This document shows positions 26,514 through 36,095 of a DNA stretch of 64,000 nucleotides, piece after piece. Source of the stretch: Saccharomycopsis malanga (lineage: Eukaryota; Ascomycota; Saccharomycetes; Ascoideales; Saccharomycopsidaceae); NCBI GenBank assembly GCA_004014935.1, contig CP025323.1, positions 744,001-808,000 of the forward strand, given 5' to 3'. Every line of letters begins with the position of its first letter. Position 1 is the first letter of the stretch. Made by a program: the position numbers and the translations under genes. A model generated the notes under the pieces. It had not been told where the DNA came from. It made no database searches and saw nothing but the letters and a program-made list of their open reading frames with translations.

Positions 26514-29500
26514 TCAATGCCATCGGGCAAGAAACTCAAATATTGCATCTTCCGCTTCTCTATCAACATCCGGACTATAGTATCCTTCATCATCATCTTC
26601 TTCTTCATTATCATAATCATCATAATCACCATGATCCTCTTCTTCATGATTATCTTCTTCTTCATAATTATTCTCCTCTTCAGAATTATGCTCTTCTTCA
26701 GAATTACGCTCTTCTTCATAATTGTCATCGTCTTCGTCTTCTTCGTCTTCTTGGTCTTCTTCCCCGGAATTATCCCGAACAAATCCATCGTATTCAGTAC
26801 TGCCAAAGTTATGATATTGAAAGTAATTCATTCTTTCAATACCAAAAGATATTGTTCGACGAGCTATGGGAGAAACACCTCTGGAAATATGGGTCATGTA
26901 GTTATCAGTGAGACATTTCTTAGTTATGTGTCTGTATCTGTTTTGGTTTAGCCGGACAAAAGTGCGGCGCAATAAAGAGGCTCTTCCACTGTCGCCCATT
27001 TCACTCATGTAAGGAGCGTCGATTTTGGCGTAAAATGGCCCCCTGAGATTGATATGAGAAAATATTTGAATTTCGTTCCTGTTAGGATCCAAAAATAAAG
27101 AATGTCTTCCATTTCGTTTTTCCAAAGAGTGGCGTTTACATTGTGGGGAGTAATTGAGATCTGATTTCTGGTTTTTTTCGTCGTAAATCTTTTTTCCACA
27201 ATGCAAACACATCAAAAAATCTGCTCTATTAGCGAATTTTGTCTTTGGACCATCCGAAGGCTTACCAATGGCTTTGAAATATGAGTCCGGGTCAGTGTTG
27301 AAACTATCTAAACGCTCAGGTAATGGGAGCAATTTCACCACGCCAGGATAATTAATTCGAAGATACTCAAAACGCGTCAGCTCTCTGAAGATACTGCTTT
27401 CAAGATGCTCGCCCATTTTGAAATTTAAGAATACTTGGGCGGTGCTTGGAAGCTTATAGAAGTCCAAATATGGTTTAATGGTTTCTGGGTTGTTCTTGTC
27501 GTAAAACTCGTTCTCAATAGGGCTTATCAAGCTGTCGTTGATCAAGTTTCCGAGCCGATAGAACGCATTCGAATTGTTTATATCATACGTCAAACTTTTC
27601 AAGAAGATAGTGGCATGTCTAAGGAAGTTTAAAGAGCATCTGTCCAATACCAAGAGAATACCACTTACAAAGTTGTCGCTCAAACCGGTCATGCGCTTAT
27701 TGTTTTTTGGATTGATCAAGACAGATATAGAGGCCTTGAGCTCAGAAATGCGGGTATGGGTATCATTAGACTCTTTCCCCATCTGCTCAATGGTTTCAAA
27801 AAGAGTCGGATTGTCCGAGATGAGGGCAAAGATCTCTTCCACTATATATGCGATGTTTCTGACATACATTGCTTTGAGAGTGAACTTGAAGGGGAAATGA
27901 CCAGAGAAAAATGCTGAAACATACAAGGATTCAACGGATAGTGGCAATTTATGAGACACATATGTAGAAGTGACGTCTACCGGAAACGCATCCAATGCGA
28001 ATCTGAACTGAATCAAGTGTCGAAGGAACACATAACTGATTTCAGGTATCTCGTTCAAATAGGCAGAATATGGCTGAGTGCTGGAAAATCTACTGGAGAT
28101 TTCAAAAGCCTCAATAGTGTTACTGATTAACATCGACAAGGTATGATGCAAATTCAAGCTGAAAGGTGGGATTTTATCGTTAGCTTCCTGGATGATTTCC
28201 TGATAAGCCTCTCTCATACTTTTGTCTGCCCCACTTTTGGTTGGATGCAAATGCTCTAGCAAATCGTCACTGATGAAATTTCGCCATATGGCTTTGTTTT
28301 CTGGTTTGGTTAACTGCCGGACACAAGCATCAGAGGAAAGAATGCCACTCAGCACCCACTTGACAATATCTTCATGTTTTGCATCGGCATCTGTCTCGTC
28401 AAGCAAATGGTCTATCAAATCATGCAGCAAGTGGCCTGTCGTAGGAGCAGGAATCAAGAACAACCCATAAAATTCACACAATGGACACTGATAACGACCA
28501 ATTCTGTTTGTTGTATGATAATCTTGCACACATTTGTAATGCATCTTATGGTTACAAGAATTAAGAATTGCTTTGTTTTCAAAATTTTCCGGCTGAATCT
28601 TGCTGTCTTTCTTTTCAGTATAAGGAAAAGCCTTTTGTTTCTTTTTAACAAAACTCTCCAAAGACACGTCGTTGTCCCACCGATCAAATGCCTGCTTGAA
28701 AACAGTATTGTCGCTAGGCAATTTCAATACACAAGATTGATCAGTATAAGCTGTCACCACCACAAAAGGTTGGGAATCGACCTGTTTCATTTGACACAAG
28801 ATACAAACATCTGCCAAAGAATCATTTTCCTCCTGTTCCTCGCTGTCTTCTGCTTCTTCTGGCAAATTATGCAGCATGTTGTTGTTTTGTTCAAACAATT
28901 TTCTTTGGGAAGCCAACTTCTCAAACGCTTTTCTTTTTCTTTCTTCAATAAGCTTACGTCTTTTCAAATGTTCTTCTTCACGATTGTTCTCATCACAACG
29001 AGCTTTGAAGCTCGCAACTCTGTCTTTAGTTAAAGTCTCTTCCAAATACTCCATGACACGACTCTCGTTTTTCTCTATGATTTGCTGCAATAAGAAAGAG
29101 GCCTTAGTGGCACAGCTTTTAGACATCTTAGGGCTCTCGACTATGGAAAACAACTGCAAACTAATCACCAAGTAAAAATCTGAAAAGTATGACTGTCCTT
29201 TAACGTTGGAATTATCCAAGAGAACGGCATGCACCAAGTGCAAAAGTAGTAACAAGAGAGCTTTATCACCATCTTTATCAATAAGATATTGAGTCAATTT
29301 AGACAAAAACTTGTTGAATACCGTAGTTCTGATGAAATCAGTATACCTACTAAACTCATTGGTTCCCAAAGACTCTAATTTTGGAGTCAACACAACATCA
29401 TCTAGATGTTTGTTTTTAGGGCTCATACCTGTTTTTCTAGCCTTTTCAGTCTCGATTTTCAAAAGCTTCGTTTTGACCGAAGCCGACACTTCATCAACAG

Positions 29501-32351
29501 ATTTGGAAAACATGCTATAAGGATCCAATTCCAGATAATACTTGTCTTTTAAGCTGAAAGTACCATGATCGTTGAGCCCCACTGGTGGTTTGTAGTCTGC
29601 TACTTCATCCAAGATCTGCTGCACAAGGTTACCGGCATCGTCCACACTGATCTGGCTGTTCAAATCATGGTAAGTGGTTGGACCTTCACTCAATGCATAT
29701 AGAACAATATAGAAAACTGAAGTTTTGCGTTTCTCTTCGCTTGTTTGAGGAAAGAAAAACTTTCTTTCTGTAATTAATCTGTAGAAAAATAACAATAGCT
29801 CATACATCACAACATCAACTTTGTCCTCATAAACAGTGCCTGTTATCTCATCAGTAGAACTGTTAAAGCAATCTAACAATTCCCAGCGGCTTATCACATT
29901 GACCAATAATTGGCTAGGATTGTCAGTCAAATAAAAAGCTAATTGGAGCAAATGGTAATCACGCATGTACCCATGAGCACTAAGATTAGAACCCACTGAT
30001 AGTCTGGAAAACGTCAAGTGTGAGTATATCAAAGAGACGCCATTTCTGACCCAAAGCAAGCAGCGGATTTGAGCTGAAAAAACTAGTGCCCTAAGAGCGT
30101 CTTCAGCGATATGATAAAACACATTGTGACGCTTGGTTTCGCCTAAAAAGTTTGTTAATATGGCAGGATCATTATTTTCAATGATCATAGAGAGCAACCA
30201 ATTGATTGGATGAAGGAACCCTGATGGGCCGTTTGAAACTTGGAAATCGTATATTTCATACTCTGTTTCATTGAATGTTATTATCTTGGTTTTAAACTCC
30301 TTTTTACTCAGAGAATAAGTATCAAAAATCATTTGAAAGACTTCTGTCACAAGACTGATACGTTTCTCGGGAGAACATGAGGAAAGAAACTCTTTCCCAT
30401 TATACATAGTGCTGAAAGTCTTGATTAATGAGTCTAAGACCTGGACAGTGGCGTGAAGGGAACCAGTTTCTCTTTCAACGTGAGAAACTGTTTCTCTTGT
30501 AATCAAATTGGAATCCTGAAACAAAAACAAAAGTTCTAACAAGCTTGACACCGTTTTACAGCTATAAAAATATGATTTATATTCAGATGGGATCTTATCG
30601 GTGACGGTCAATAAACCATGACGGTTACTGCCTATAGCAGCCAAGTATCTAGCTTGTCGGATCCGAGTATTGCTAGCTTCCGCAGAACTAAGATACCATT
30701 TACCATTATCATCAAGTTTTTTGGAGAATATCAAATATTCGGCCAAGAACATGTTATGGAACATGTCATTTTTCACAATGGAAATAGCAGACGACGGGGC
30801 AGAGAAAAGCTGAGTAGCAATCTCATTAACCACAGTAATACCGTATTCTCTATCCAACGATACCAAGAACAACACACTAGGATAGATTTTAATGTATTGT
30901 GATACATAATTGTTTTTAAAATCCAAATCCGTGACAAAAGAATCAATAATCAAGTTTCTCACAGCAAGTCTAAGTTTCTTCACAAATCTCATGTCAAAAT
31001 ATATTAACAAATCGACAATAGATGGCTCAACTGGTTTACCTGTTTGTGGGATTTTCCCATCATATAAAAGACCTTTCAGTAAACTTAAATCCTCTGTAAA
31101 CTTATAACTACAATGTTCGTCTACACGAATCTTGCAACGTTGCTGAAGCGCCCTCACTATCAGTTTACGTGTCATCTGTCTTAAGGCTTTTGAAGGATGC
31201 TCAAGTAGCTCTTGCAACCAACGAGTTATATAGTAGCAGATTTCTTCTTGCATGTATCGATAGGAACTCATAACAGTGCAAACGAGACCTTCTTCCGGAT
31301 GTTGTGCCGAAGATTTTACCAGAGCCACTTTGCTAATCAACAAGTTAAGGTTCATTGAACTCAACAAGACCTCGCGACCTTCTTTATCGATTTTCATGGC
31401 AATATCGGTGCTTTCATGCTCGCTGACCTCTCTCTCAAAACTCTTGATGATCAGAATAGCTGTTGTGGCTTCATTGTAGTTATGATCCTCGTCGTTCCAA
31501 ATAACTAATACAAACTTGTTATCGGGTATGTCCATCACGTTATACTGATATATCCAACTCAGTTTCTCAAGGTCAAGAATATCTTCTGCAACTCGGTTAA
31601 CAGACTCATTTTGAAGACGATCTACGAAGAATGGGGCTGTATCAAAGGAGCAGCCCATGGTTCCCACTATATAAGAAAAACAGACCTCGATTATATTATT
31701 CAAGTGTTCTTCAAACACCGGGCTGTTGAATTTTTCTGCTTCTTCACTTTCTGGCGAGTCCTGAACTTTGGCAGCGGTCTCTTCGCATTTACAATGTAAT
31801 TCTACATTCCAAGCTTCTGGATCACCACAATCACAGCATCCAGAGTTGCTATCGTCTGCAATACTGGTCATTACAACATGTCCTTCATGGTCCAGCTTAT
31901 TGAAGCAATAAAGGCACATTACACAAGTTTCGTCGAATCCGCATTCTACGCAGCGATAAATAGGTTCGCCAGGCCCGAAACTTCTACCACATGGTCTTCC
32001 AGTGTGTACTGGTATGTCGTTCTGGCTGTTTTTAGCAAGATCAGTGAAAAACTGTCCCTTCACAACTTTTCTTTGAATCATTTCTTCAATTGACCATTTT
32101 TTAGGAAAATTCTCTGCTTTCAAGCCAGGAAATATGGCCGAAGTGTAATCAAACTGTTTCTCCACATCATCCTTTTTCAGGTCACACCCTGTAATGTCAC
32201 AGTTATTCAAAAATGTATGGCAAAGAGCAAAGTTCAAGATTCGTTTTACATTAGCCTCAAGTACTTTGCCTTTCCGATAGTCGAAATTAATCTTAACAGG
32301 CAAAATCCCAAGAAATGCAATTAAAGTACGATTATTGTCAAGCGCTGACAT
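26514..32351 (-). CDS. UBR1: Ubr1, N-recognin E3 ubiquitin ligase of the N-degron pathway
   Basis: A 1945-residue protein, almost the same size as S. cerevisiae Ubr1 (1950). The UBR box lies at about 118-190: C-G-R-S-F-G-P-G-E-P-I-Y-R-C-V-E-C-G, then C-V-M-C-L-Y-C-F, H-E-G-H, and C-C-D-C-G-D-P-E-A-W, which binds basic N-terminal residues. A RING-H2 domain lies near 1180-1300 (C-I-L-C-Q, C-N-H-K-M-H-Y-K-C, Y-Q-C-P-L-C). A further zinc-type motif (C-L-H-C-G-K) stands in the C-terminal cap. The C-terminus is a long acidic region with imperfect N-[SY]-E-E-E-type repeats, followed by a short hydrophobic end, a feature that separates Ubr1 from Ubr2. It recruits the E2 Rad6. Convergent with CPD1. 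Confidence 0.95.
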   Translation of the reverse strand: MSALDNNRTLIAFLGILPVKINFDYRKGKVLEANVKRILNFALCHTFLNNCDITGCDLKKDDVEKQFDYTSAIFPGLKAENFPKKWSIEEMIQRKVVKGQFFTDLAKNSQNDIPVHTGRPCGRSFGPGEPIYRCVECGFDETCVMCLYCFNKLDHEGHVVMTSIADDSNSGCCDCGDPEAWNVELHCKCEETAAKVQDSPESEEAEKFNSPVFEEHLNNIIEVCFSYIVGTMGCSFDTAPFFVDRLQNESVNRVAEDILDLEKLSWIYQYNVMDIPDNKFVLVIWNDEDHNYNEATTAILIIKSFEREVSEHESTDIAMKIDKEGREVLLSSMNLNLLISKVALVKSSAQHPEEGLVCTVMSSYRYMQEEICYYITRWLQELLEHPSKALRQMTRKLIVRALQQRCKIRVDEHCSYKFTEDLSLLKGLLYDGKIPQTGKPVEPSIVDLLIYFDMRFVKKLRLAVRNLIIDSFVTDLDFKNNYVSQYIKIYPSVLFLVSLDREYGITVVNEIATQLFSAPSSAISIVKNDMFHNMFLAEYLIFSKKLDDNGKWYLSSAEASNTRIRQARYLAAIGSNRHGLLTVTDKIPSEYKSYFYSCKTVSSLLELLFLFQDSNLITRETVSHVERETGSLHATVQVLDSLIKTFSTMYNGKEFLSSCSPEKRISLVTEVFQMIFDTYSLSKKEFKTKIITFNETEYEIYDFQVSNGPSGFLHPINWLLSMIIENNDPAILTNFLGETKRHNVFYHIAEDALRALVFSAQIRCLLWVRNGVSLIYSHLTFSRLSVGSNLSAHGYMRDYHLLQLAFYLTDNPSQLLVNVISRWELLDCFNSSTDEITGTVYEDKVDVVMYELLLFFYRLITERKFFFPQTSEEKRKTSVFYIVLYALSEGPTTYHDLNSQISVDDAGNLVQQILDEVADYKPPVGLNDHGTFSLKDKYYLELDPYSMFSKSVDEVSASVKTKLLKIETEKARKTGMSPKNKHLDDVVLTPKLESLGTNEFSRYTDFIRTTVFNKFLSKLTQYLIDKDGDKALLLLLLHLVHAVLLDNSNVKGQSYFSDFYLVISLQLFSIVESPKMSKSCATKASFLLQQIIEKNESRVMEYLEETLTKDRVASFKARCDENNREEEHLKRRKLIEERKRKAFEKLASQRKLFEQNNNMLHNLPEEAEDSEEQEENDSLADVCILCQMKQVDSQPFVVVTAYTDQSCVLKLPSDNTVFKQAFDRWDNDVSLESFVKKKQKAFPYTEKKDSKIQPENFENKAILNSCNHKMHYKCVQDYHTTNRIGRYQCPLCEFYGLFLIPAPTTGHLLHDLIDHLLDETDADAKHEDIVKWVLSGILSSDACVRQLTKPENKAIWRNFISDDLLEHLHPTKSGADKSMREAYQEIIQEANDKIPPFSLNLHHTLSMLISNTIEAFEISSRFSSTQPYSAYLNEIPEISYVFLRHLIQFRFALDAFPVDVTSTYVSHKLPLSVESLYVSAFFSGHFPFKFTLKAMYVRNIAYIVEEIFALISDNPTLFETIEQMGKESNDTHTRISELKASISVLINPKNNKRMTGLSDNFVSGILLVLDRCSLNFLRHATIFLKSLTYDINNSNAFYRLGNLINDSLISPIENEFYDKNNPETIKPYLDFYKLPSTAQVFLNFKMGEHLESSIFRELTRFEYLRINYPGVVKLLPLPERLDSFNTDPDSYFKAIGKPSDGPKTKFANRADFLMCLHCGKKIYDEKNQKSDLNYSPQCKRHSLEKRNGRHSLFLDPNRNEIQIFSHINLRGPFYAKIDAPYMSEMGDSGRASLLRRTFVRLNQNRYRHITKKCLTDNYMTHISRGVSPIARRTISFGIERMNYFQYHNFGSTEYDGFVRDNSGEEDQEDEEDEDDDNYEEERNSEEEHNSEEENNYEEEDNHEEEDHGDYDDYDNEEEDDDEGYYSPDVDREAEDAIFEFLARWH

Positions 32352-33319
32352 AACTCACAATTCCTCGAAACTAGTGAATAGCAAACAATACTTTAAAAGC
32401 GCCTTGATGCAGTCAATTATGAATTGAAAACAGTGTTCAACTTAAGCAAAGTGTTTCCTTCAAGAAAAGATTCCTGGGATGTGAAAGAGCAAACCAAAGC
32501 ATCGCACGGAATGGATATTAGTTAGCACTAGGGTAACCGTGCGATGAAAGATGGAACATTTGTATGTTTAAGAGATGATATGCTTGTATCCTTATATTGC
32601 TGTATTTTACAAGAACTGATAGTCAATAGAGAAACCTGGTTATTTTTTACAGTGTCAATAACCTGTGTTTTTATTGTAATTTGAAGCAAACCTTTATTAT
32701 TTATTGAATGTGCGTATCGCTGTAAATGTACGAGCAGTTAATAAACAACTACTGGGATGCAACAAATAATGACCACAGGTAGTGGAATATCTTTATGTTT
32801 AAAATTTTAGCAATAAATATTAAGATTCAATTGAAATACACGGTTAACAGTAAATATTGAGATTTAATTTCAATGCGCAATCAAATGAAGAATGGCTCTA
32901 AACTGTAGTCTAGTATAGTACTTGATAAATGTTTCGAGGTTCAATTCCTCCTATACAGACTTGAAGGCTAAATTAGAGCTGCTGGGGTATCCATTTGCAG
33001 CACGTTTCCCAGATTACCAAACTTTGTATAGCTTTCTTTACTAAAAAATCACATTAGTCAAAACTATACTAATTTTTACTATTCTTCGCTAGTAAATGAT
33101 TCCACTTCTACTTATCTATGTAGTTATTAACTAAAAATACTAATGTGTTTCTGCCGATAAAACCAGCTGAGAACATCCAATGTGGCTAACCTACAATTAA
33201 GAAAATCTAACAAAAACCATTTATTTGCAGAAATAAGTGGCTAGAAAGGACATGGGTCTCGTTAAATATTAAATATTGAAAGAATTCTCAATGAGTTTCA
33301 ATTACGTTCTTCAAAAACT
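32352..33319. other. Gene-free region between UBR1 and the sugar transporter
   Basis: 968 bp. The first part is the UBR1 promoter; the last part is the 3' flank of the transporter. Between them lie a two-unit repeat of about 37 bp at 32811-32883 (each unit has TAAATATT followed by AGATT and AATT) and a tRNA-like fragment at 32903-32958, listed separately. No protein gene was recognised. Confidence 0.5.
32903..32958 (+). repeat. tRNA-like fragment related to the SINE-like head
   Basis: A 56-nt stretch with matching ends (CTGTA ... TACAG), an A-box-like TAGTCTAGTATAGTACT and a T-arm-like GAGGTTCAATTCCTC that contains a near-perfect B box. The A-box part resembles the heads of SINE-like copies 2 and 5 (TAGTTTAGTGGATAATACT). 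There is no room for an anticodon arm, so it is not a working tRNA gene. It is either a relic of a SINE-like head or a decayed tRNA gene. Confidence 0.4.
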
Positions 33320-35455
33320 TCATGCCAATACCGAGTTGTCTTCTTCGTCTTCTTTCTCCAACTCCTCGTTGCTCTTTACTTTCAAGCTCATGACAAACGC
33401 TCCGATTGCCATGACACCTCCAAACCGGAATACCCAACTCAAACTGTCGTCGAAATGGCCTTTGAACTTGTCGTCTTTACTAAACCTAGATGAAAGCAAC
33501 ATAAACAATAATGAGCTGAAGAGAGAGCTGACTACCTGAGGAGCACTGACAAAGACATTGTGAATACCCAATATGATTCCTGACTCGTGTTCGTACTGGT
33601 TATATTTCTGATGCTTGACATTAGCTGCTGGTGATGGTGCTGCTGAGGCAGAAGTGCCAACAACGCCTCTGTTTAATATCGTGTTTCCCGCATGTATTGA
33701 CTTCTTCTCCTTGATCCGTGTAATCTCCTCGGCAATAAGAACAAAAGGAGCCCAGAGAGCATTACCCCAAGGGATGCCTAAAAACGCAAACATTATGATA
33801 GCTTGTGACGAATTGGTTATCCAGAAGGTTGAGATCATACAAAGAATAAATATTAAGTGGGATAATGTCCATGAACGTTGAATAGTGATGCGATACTGTG
33901 AAATACGAACTAACCAATACTTGAATTTGTTATTAGGCATGGTGCGGACGGTTGCATATAGTGCATTATTCTCATAGTGCTCATCTTCCAAAGTATCATC
34001 GCCATTGTAATATCTCTGTATAGGGTGACGTTCAGTAGTTTTCTCCTTCTTTTTAACAAAGTGTGGCAACACTACATTAGTGACAAGAGAACTTATGGAA
34101 TGTACCAAAAGAGCAGTAGAGCCTCTACGAGTACTGTCTTCAAGTAGTTTTGATTTTTCAGTGTCGTTAAGGGGCGGCATGTTGGCAGCCTGGCGCTGTT
34201 GAACAACCTCATAAATGTATAGTTCGCCCACATATGTAGTGGTATAGAACAACATTGGGAAATAGCCTATCCATGCCATGAACTCTGTAGCATTCACAAT
34301 TTTGACTTGTGGCGACAAGCGAGAAATGCTGGACAATGTTTGCTTGTACAAAGAATACACCAAGTTTTTAACACCGGTGTTGGATTCATCCAAACCTAAA
34401 TCTTTCAATCTTTTAGCAGTTTTCTTTCTTTCTGTGCGGATCAATATGTCAGAACGTGGGTCTCTTTCCTTTATGATATAACAGCCGCCCAAGGTGATCA
34501 AAGTCAAAAGAATAATTGCAGAAGACGTGAGACTTTTGAATTGATTATCGCCAAACCAAGTTGGCGCAAATTTGGTTAAGTCAACAGAGCCTAGATAATA
34601 CCCAAAAATATTGAAGCTGCCTATCATTCTAGCTGCCCACGCATTGGATAATTGTTGCTGATGAGAAGGCACCATATCTACGATAAGAGCTCTGGAGGCA
34701 GCCTGAAAAGCACTGATGGAAAAATCAAGCACATAAATCCCAATGGTAGCAAATGGTATAGTTTTCTGTTTTACAAAGTCAATATTGGCACTTCCTACAA
34801 ACATTCCTATGAACTCTACAGAATGTGATAACATGTACAACGTCAAACATATGACAAGACAGCCACCAATGATGAAAGGTCTTCTTCTTCCAAACCGGTT
34901 GTCTGAATTGTCACTTAGAATGCCTACTACTGGCTGGCCAATCGTGCCTGACAATGGACCTGCAATCCAAACCAAAGCGAGAGCCTGTTTCGATATGCCT
35001 AAAGAAAGCAAAAACGGAGTGCCCTCTGAAAACTCCACAGTCCATGCCATTTGAAGCCCGCCAAGAATAATGGTGAGAACAAGAATGTAAAATAAAGATC
35101 TGTCTGGATTGATCATGTTTGTAAGCTCAGTAATACTACTGACGGAATATTCAGACGGTTGGATGCTATCAGTATCGTTAATAGTATTATTGATCTGACT
35201 GTTCAGAGCAACGTCCTTGATAGTAGAATTGGTTATTGTGGGCGCAAGCGTACTGTCGTCACCAGGGGTAAGGTTTGGAGAATATTCGGGTCTCAATAGC
35301 GGCGATCTAGGTCCAGTAATTGGCTTGTCTGATCTGTTATCAGTGTCGTTATGATTACGAGAAGTATGGCGAACGCTATTGCTGTGAAGAGAAACGTTAC
35401 TAGAGTTCACCAGAGTGTCAGATAATGGTGCGTGGTCTATAGAGCGTGCAACCAT
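33320..35455 (-). CDS. GPH/SUC-type proton-coupled sugar transporter (Sut1-like), major facilitator superfamily
   Basis: A 711-residue membrane protein with about 12 predicted helices. After a polar N-terminus of about 115 residues comes the family signature in helices 1-3: G-G-L-Q-M-A-W-T-V-E-F-S-E-G-T-P-F-L-L-S-L-G, I-A-G-P-L-S-G-T-I-G-Q-P-V-V-G, then S-D-N-S-D-N-R-F-G-R-R-R-P-F-I. These match sucrose-transporter-like proteins of plants and fungi, such as S. pombe Sut1 (maltose/sucrose uptake). The substrate is not proven; a vacuolar site is also possible. A charged cytosolic loop (about 320-370) and a second around 470-510 divide the helices. About 125 bp upstream of its start, GC-rich GGGGCGGGG sequence could bind Mig1-type repressors. 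Confidence 0.85.
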   Translation of the reverse strand: MVARSIDHAPLSDTLVNSSNVSLHSNSVRHTSRNHNDTDNRSDKPITGPRSPLLRPEYSPNLTPGDDSTLAPTITNSTIKDVALNSQINNTINDTDSIQPSEYSVSSITELTNMINPDRSLFYILVLTIILGGLQMAWTVEFSEGTPFLLSLGISKQALALVWIAGPLSGTIGQPVVGILSDNSDNRFGRRRPFIIGGCLVICLTLYMLSHSVEFIGMFVGSANIDFVKQKTIPFATIGIYVLDFSISAFQAASRALIVDMVPSHQQQLSNAWAARMIGSFNIFGYYLGSVDLTKFAPTWFGDNQFKSLTSSAIILLTLITLGGCYIIKERDPRSDILIRTERKKTAKRLKDLGLDESNTGVKNLVYSLYKQTLSSISRLSPQVKIVNATEFMAWIGYFPMLFYTTTYVGELYIYEVVQQRQAANMPPLNDTEKSKLLEDSTRRGSTALLVHSISSLVTNVVLPHFVKKKEKTTERHPIQRYYNGDDTLEDEHYENNALYATVRTMPNNKFKYWLVRISQYRITIQRSWTLSHLIFILCMISTFWITNSSQAIIMFAFLGIPWGNALWAPFVLIAEEITRIKEKKSIHAGNTILNRGVVGTSASAAPSPAANVKHQKYNQYEHESGIILGIHNVFVSAPQVVSSLFSSLLFMLLSSRFSKDDKFKGHFDDSLSWVFRFGGVMAIGAFVMSLKVKSNEELEKEDEEDNSVLA

Positions 35456-35809
35456 ATTGACGCTCTTGTAAATAGAAAGGTGTGTAGATACTCTATACCA
35501 ATAGCGTTTATTTCAACCTATAATCTTGCCCAGGATTGACAAAATAGTGAAAAAGATGCGGTTGCGATGCATTAAGGCGCCCCGCCCCGGTTGGATCCGT
35601 CAAAACGGTGCATAGGTCACGTCAGACAATGCGAGTGACAGCATAATTAAGCATGGGGAAGCGTCTGAGCTTACGTAATCATTATAAGCTAGAGGCTCGA
35701 GAGATAAATAATCTTACGTAGGTAATAATTGGCAGCAAAATATATATTTATATAGTCAATACATAAGAAGTTTAGCAGTACGACCAGCATACGTTGTGTT
35801 TCCTGTTTA
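35456..35809. promoter_or_regulatory. Promoter of the sugar transporter with GC-rich box
   Basis: 354 bp between the transporter start and the stop of the small membrane protein gene. At 35576-35590 lies GGCGCCCCGCCCCGG; read toward the transporter it contains two overlapping GCGGGG-type cores, the Mig1 consensus, though the adjoining AT-rich flank is short. GGTCACGTCAG near 35612 has an ACGTCA core. Glucose repression is an inference only. Confidence 0.4.
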
Positions 35810-36095
35810 TTAGCTGCTGTTCTCACGGCCAGCTGCTTTTTCAAGCAATTTGATATCCCATTTGATAGACGAAAGCTGAGCCCTGAGATGTGCAAGCTCT
35901 GCTCTCTCTTGGTCGTTGTTAACCTTTTCTGCAGGGAGTATATAGTAATTTGTAATGGCCACTGGAATGGCAGCGCCGGCGATAAATCCAAGAATACTAC
36001 AATTCAAGGTTAGAATCATGAGCAGTTTACAAAATAAACGCCAAGAGAATATCAAAAACAGAAAAGAGTACATACTTTTTAGCTAACAAGGCCAT
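35810..36095 (-). CDS. Small single-span membrane protein (one intron), possibly mitochondrial
   Basis: A spliced gene of 68 residues. Exon 1 (36076-36095) is ATG GCC TTG TTA GCT AAA AA. The intron (35997-36075, 79 nt) has GTATGT, TTCTAAC and TAG. Exon 2 (35810-35996) continues in frame. The protein begins M-A-L-L-A-K-N-I-L-G-F-I-A-G-A-A-I-P-V-A-I-T-N-Y-Y-I-L, one membrane helix after a short basic start, followed by a charged helix probably forming a coiled coil (E-R-A-E-L-A-H-L-R-A-Q-L-S-S-I-K-W-D-I-K-L-L-E-K). Small inner-membrane mitochondrial proteins often look like this, but I cannot name a family. The precise splice signals and the intact frame argue for a real gene. Confidence 0.75.

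Noticed and set aside
26511-26951. Hydrophobic open frame opposite the end of UBR1
   Set aside because: It is the antisense of glutamate/aspartate repeats (GAA and GAT read as TTC and ATC), which always looks like a membrane protein.
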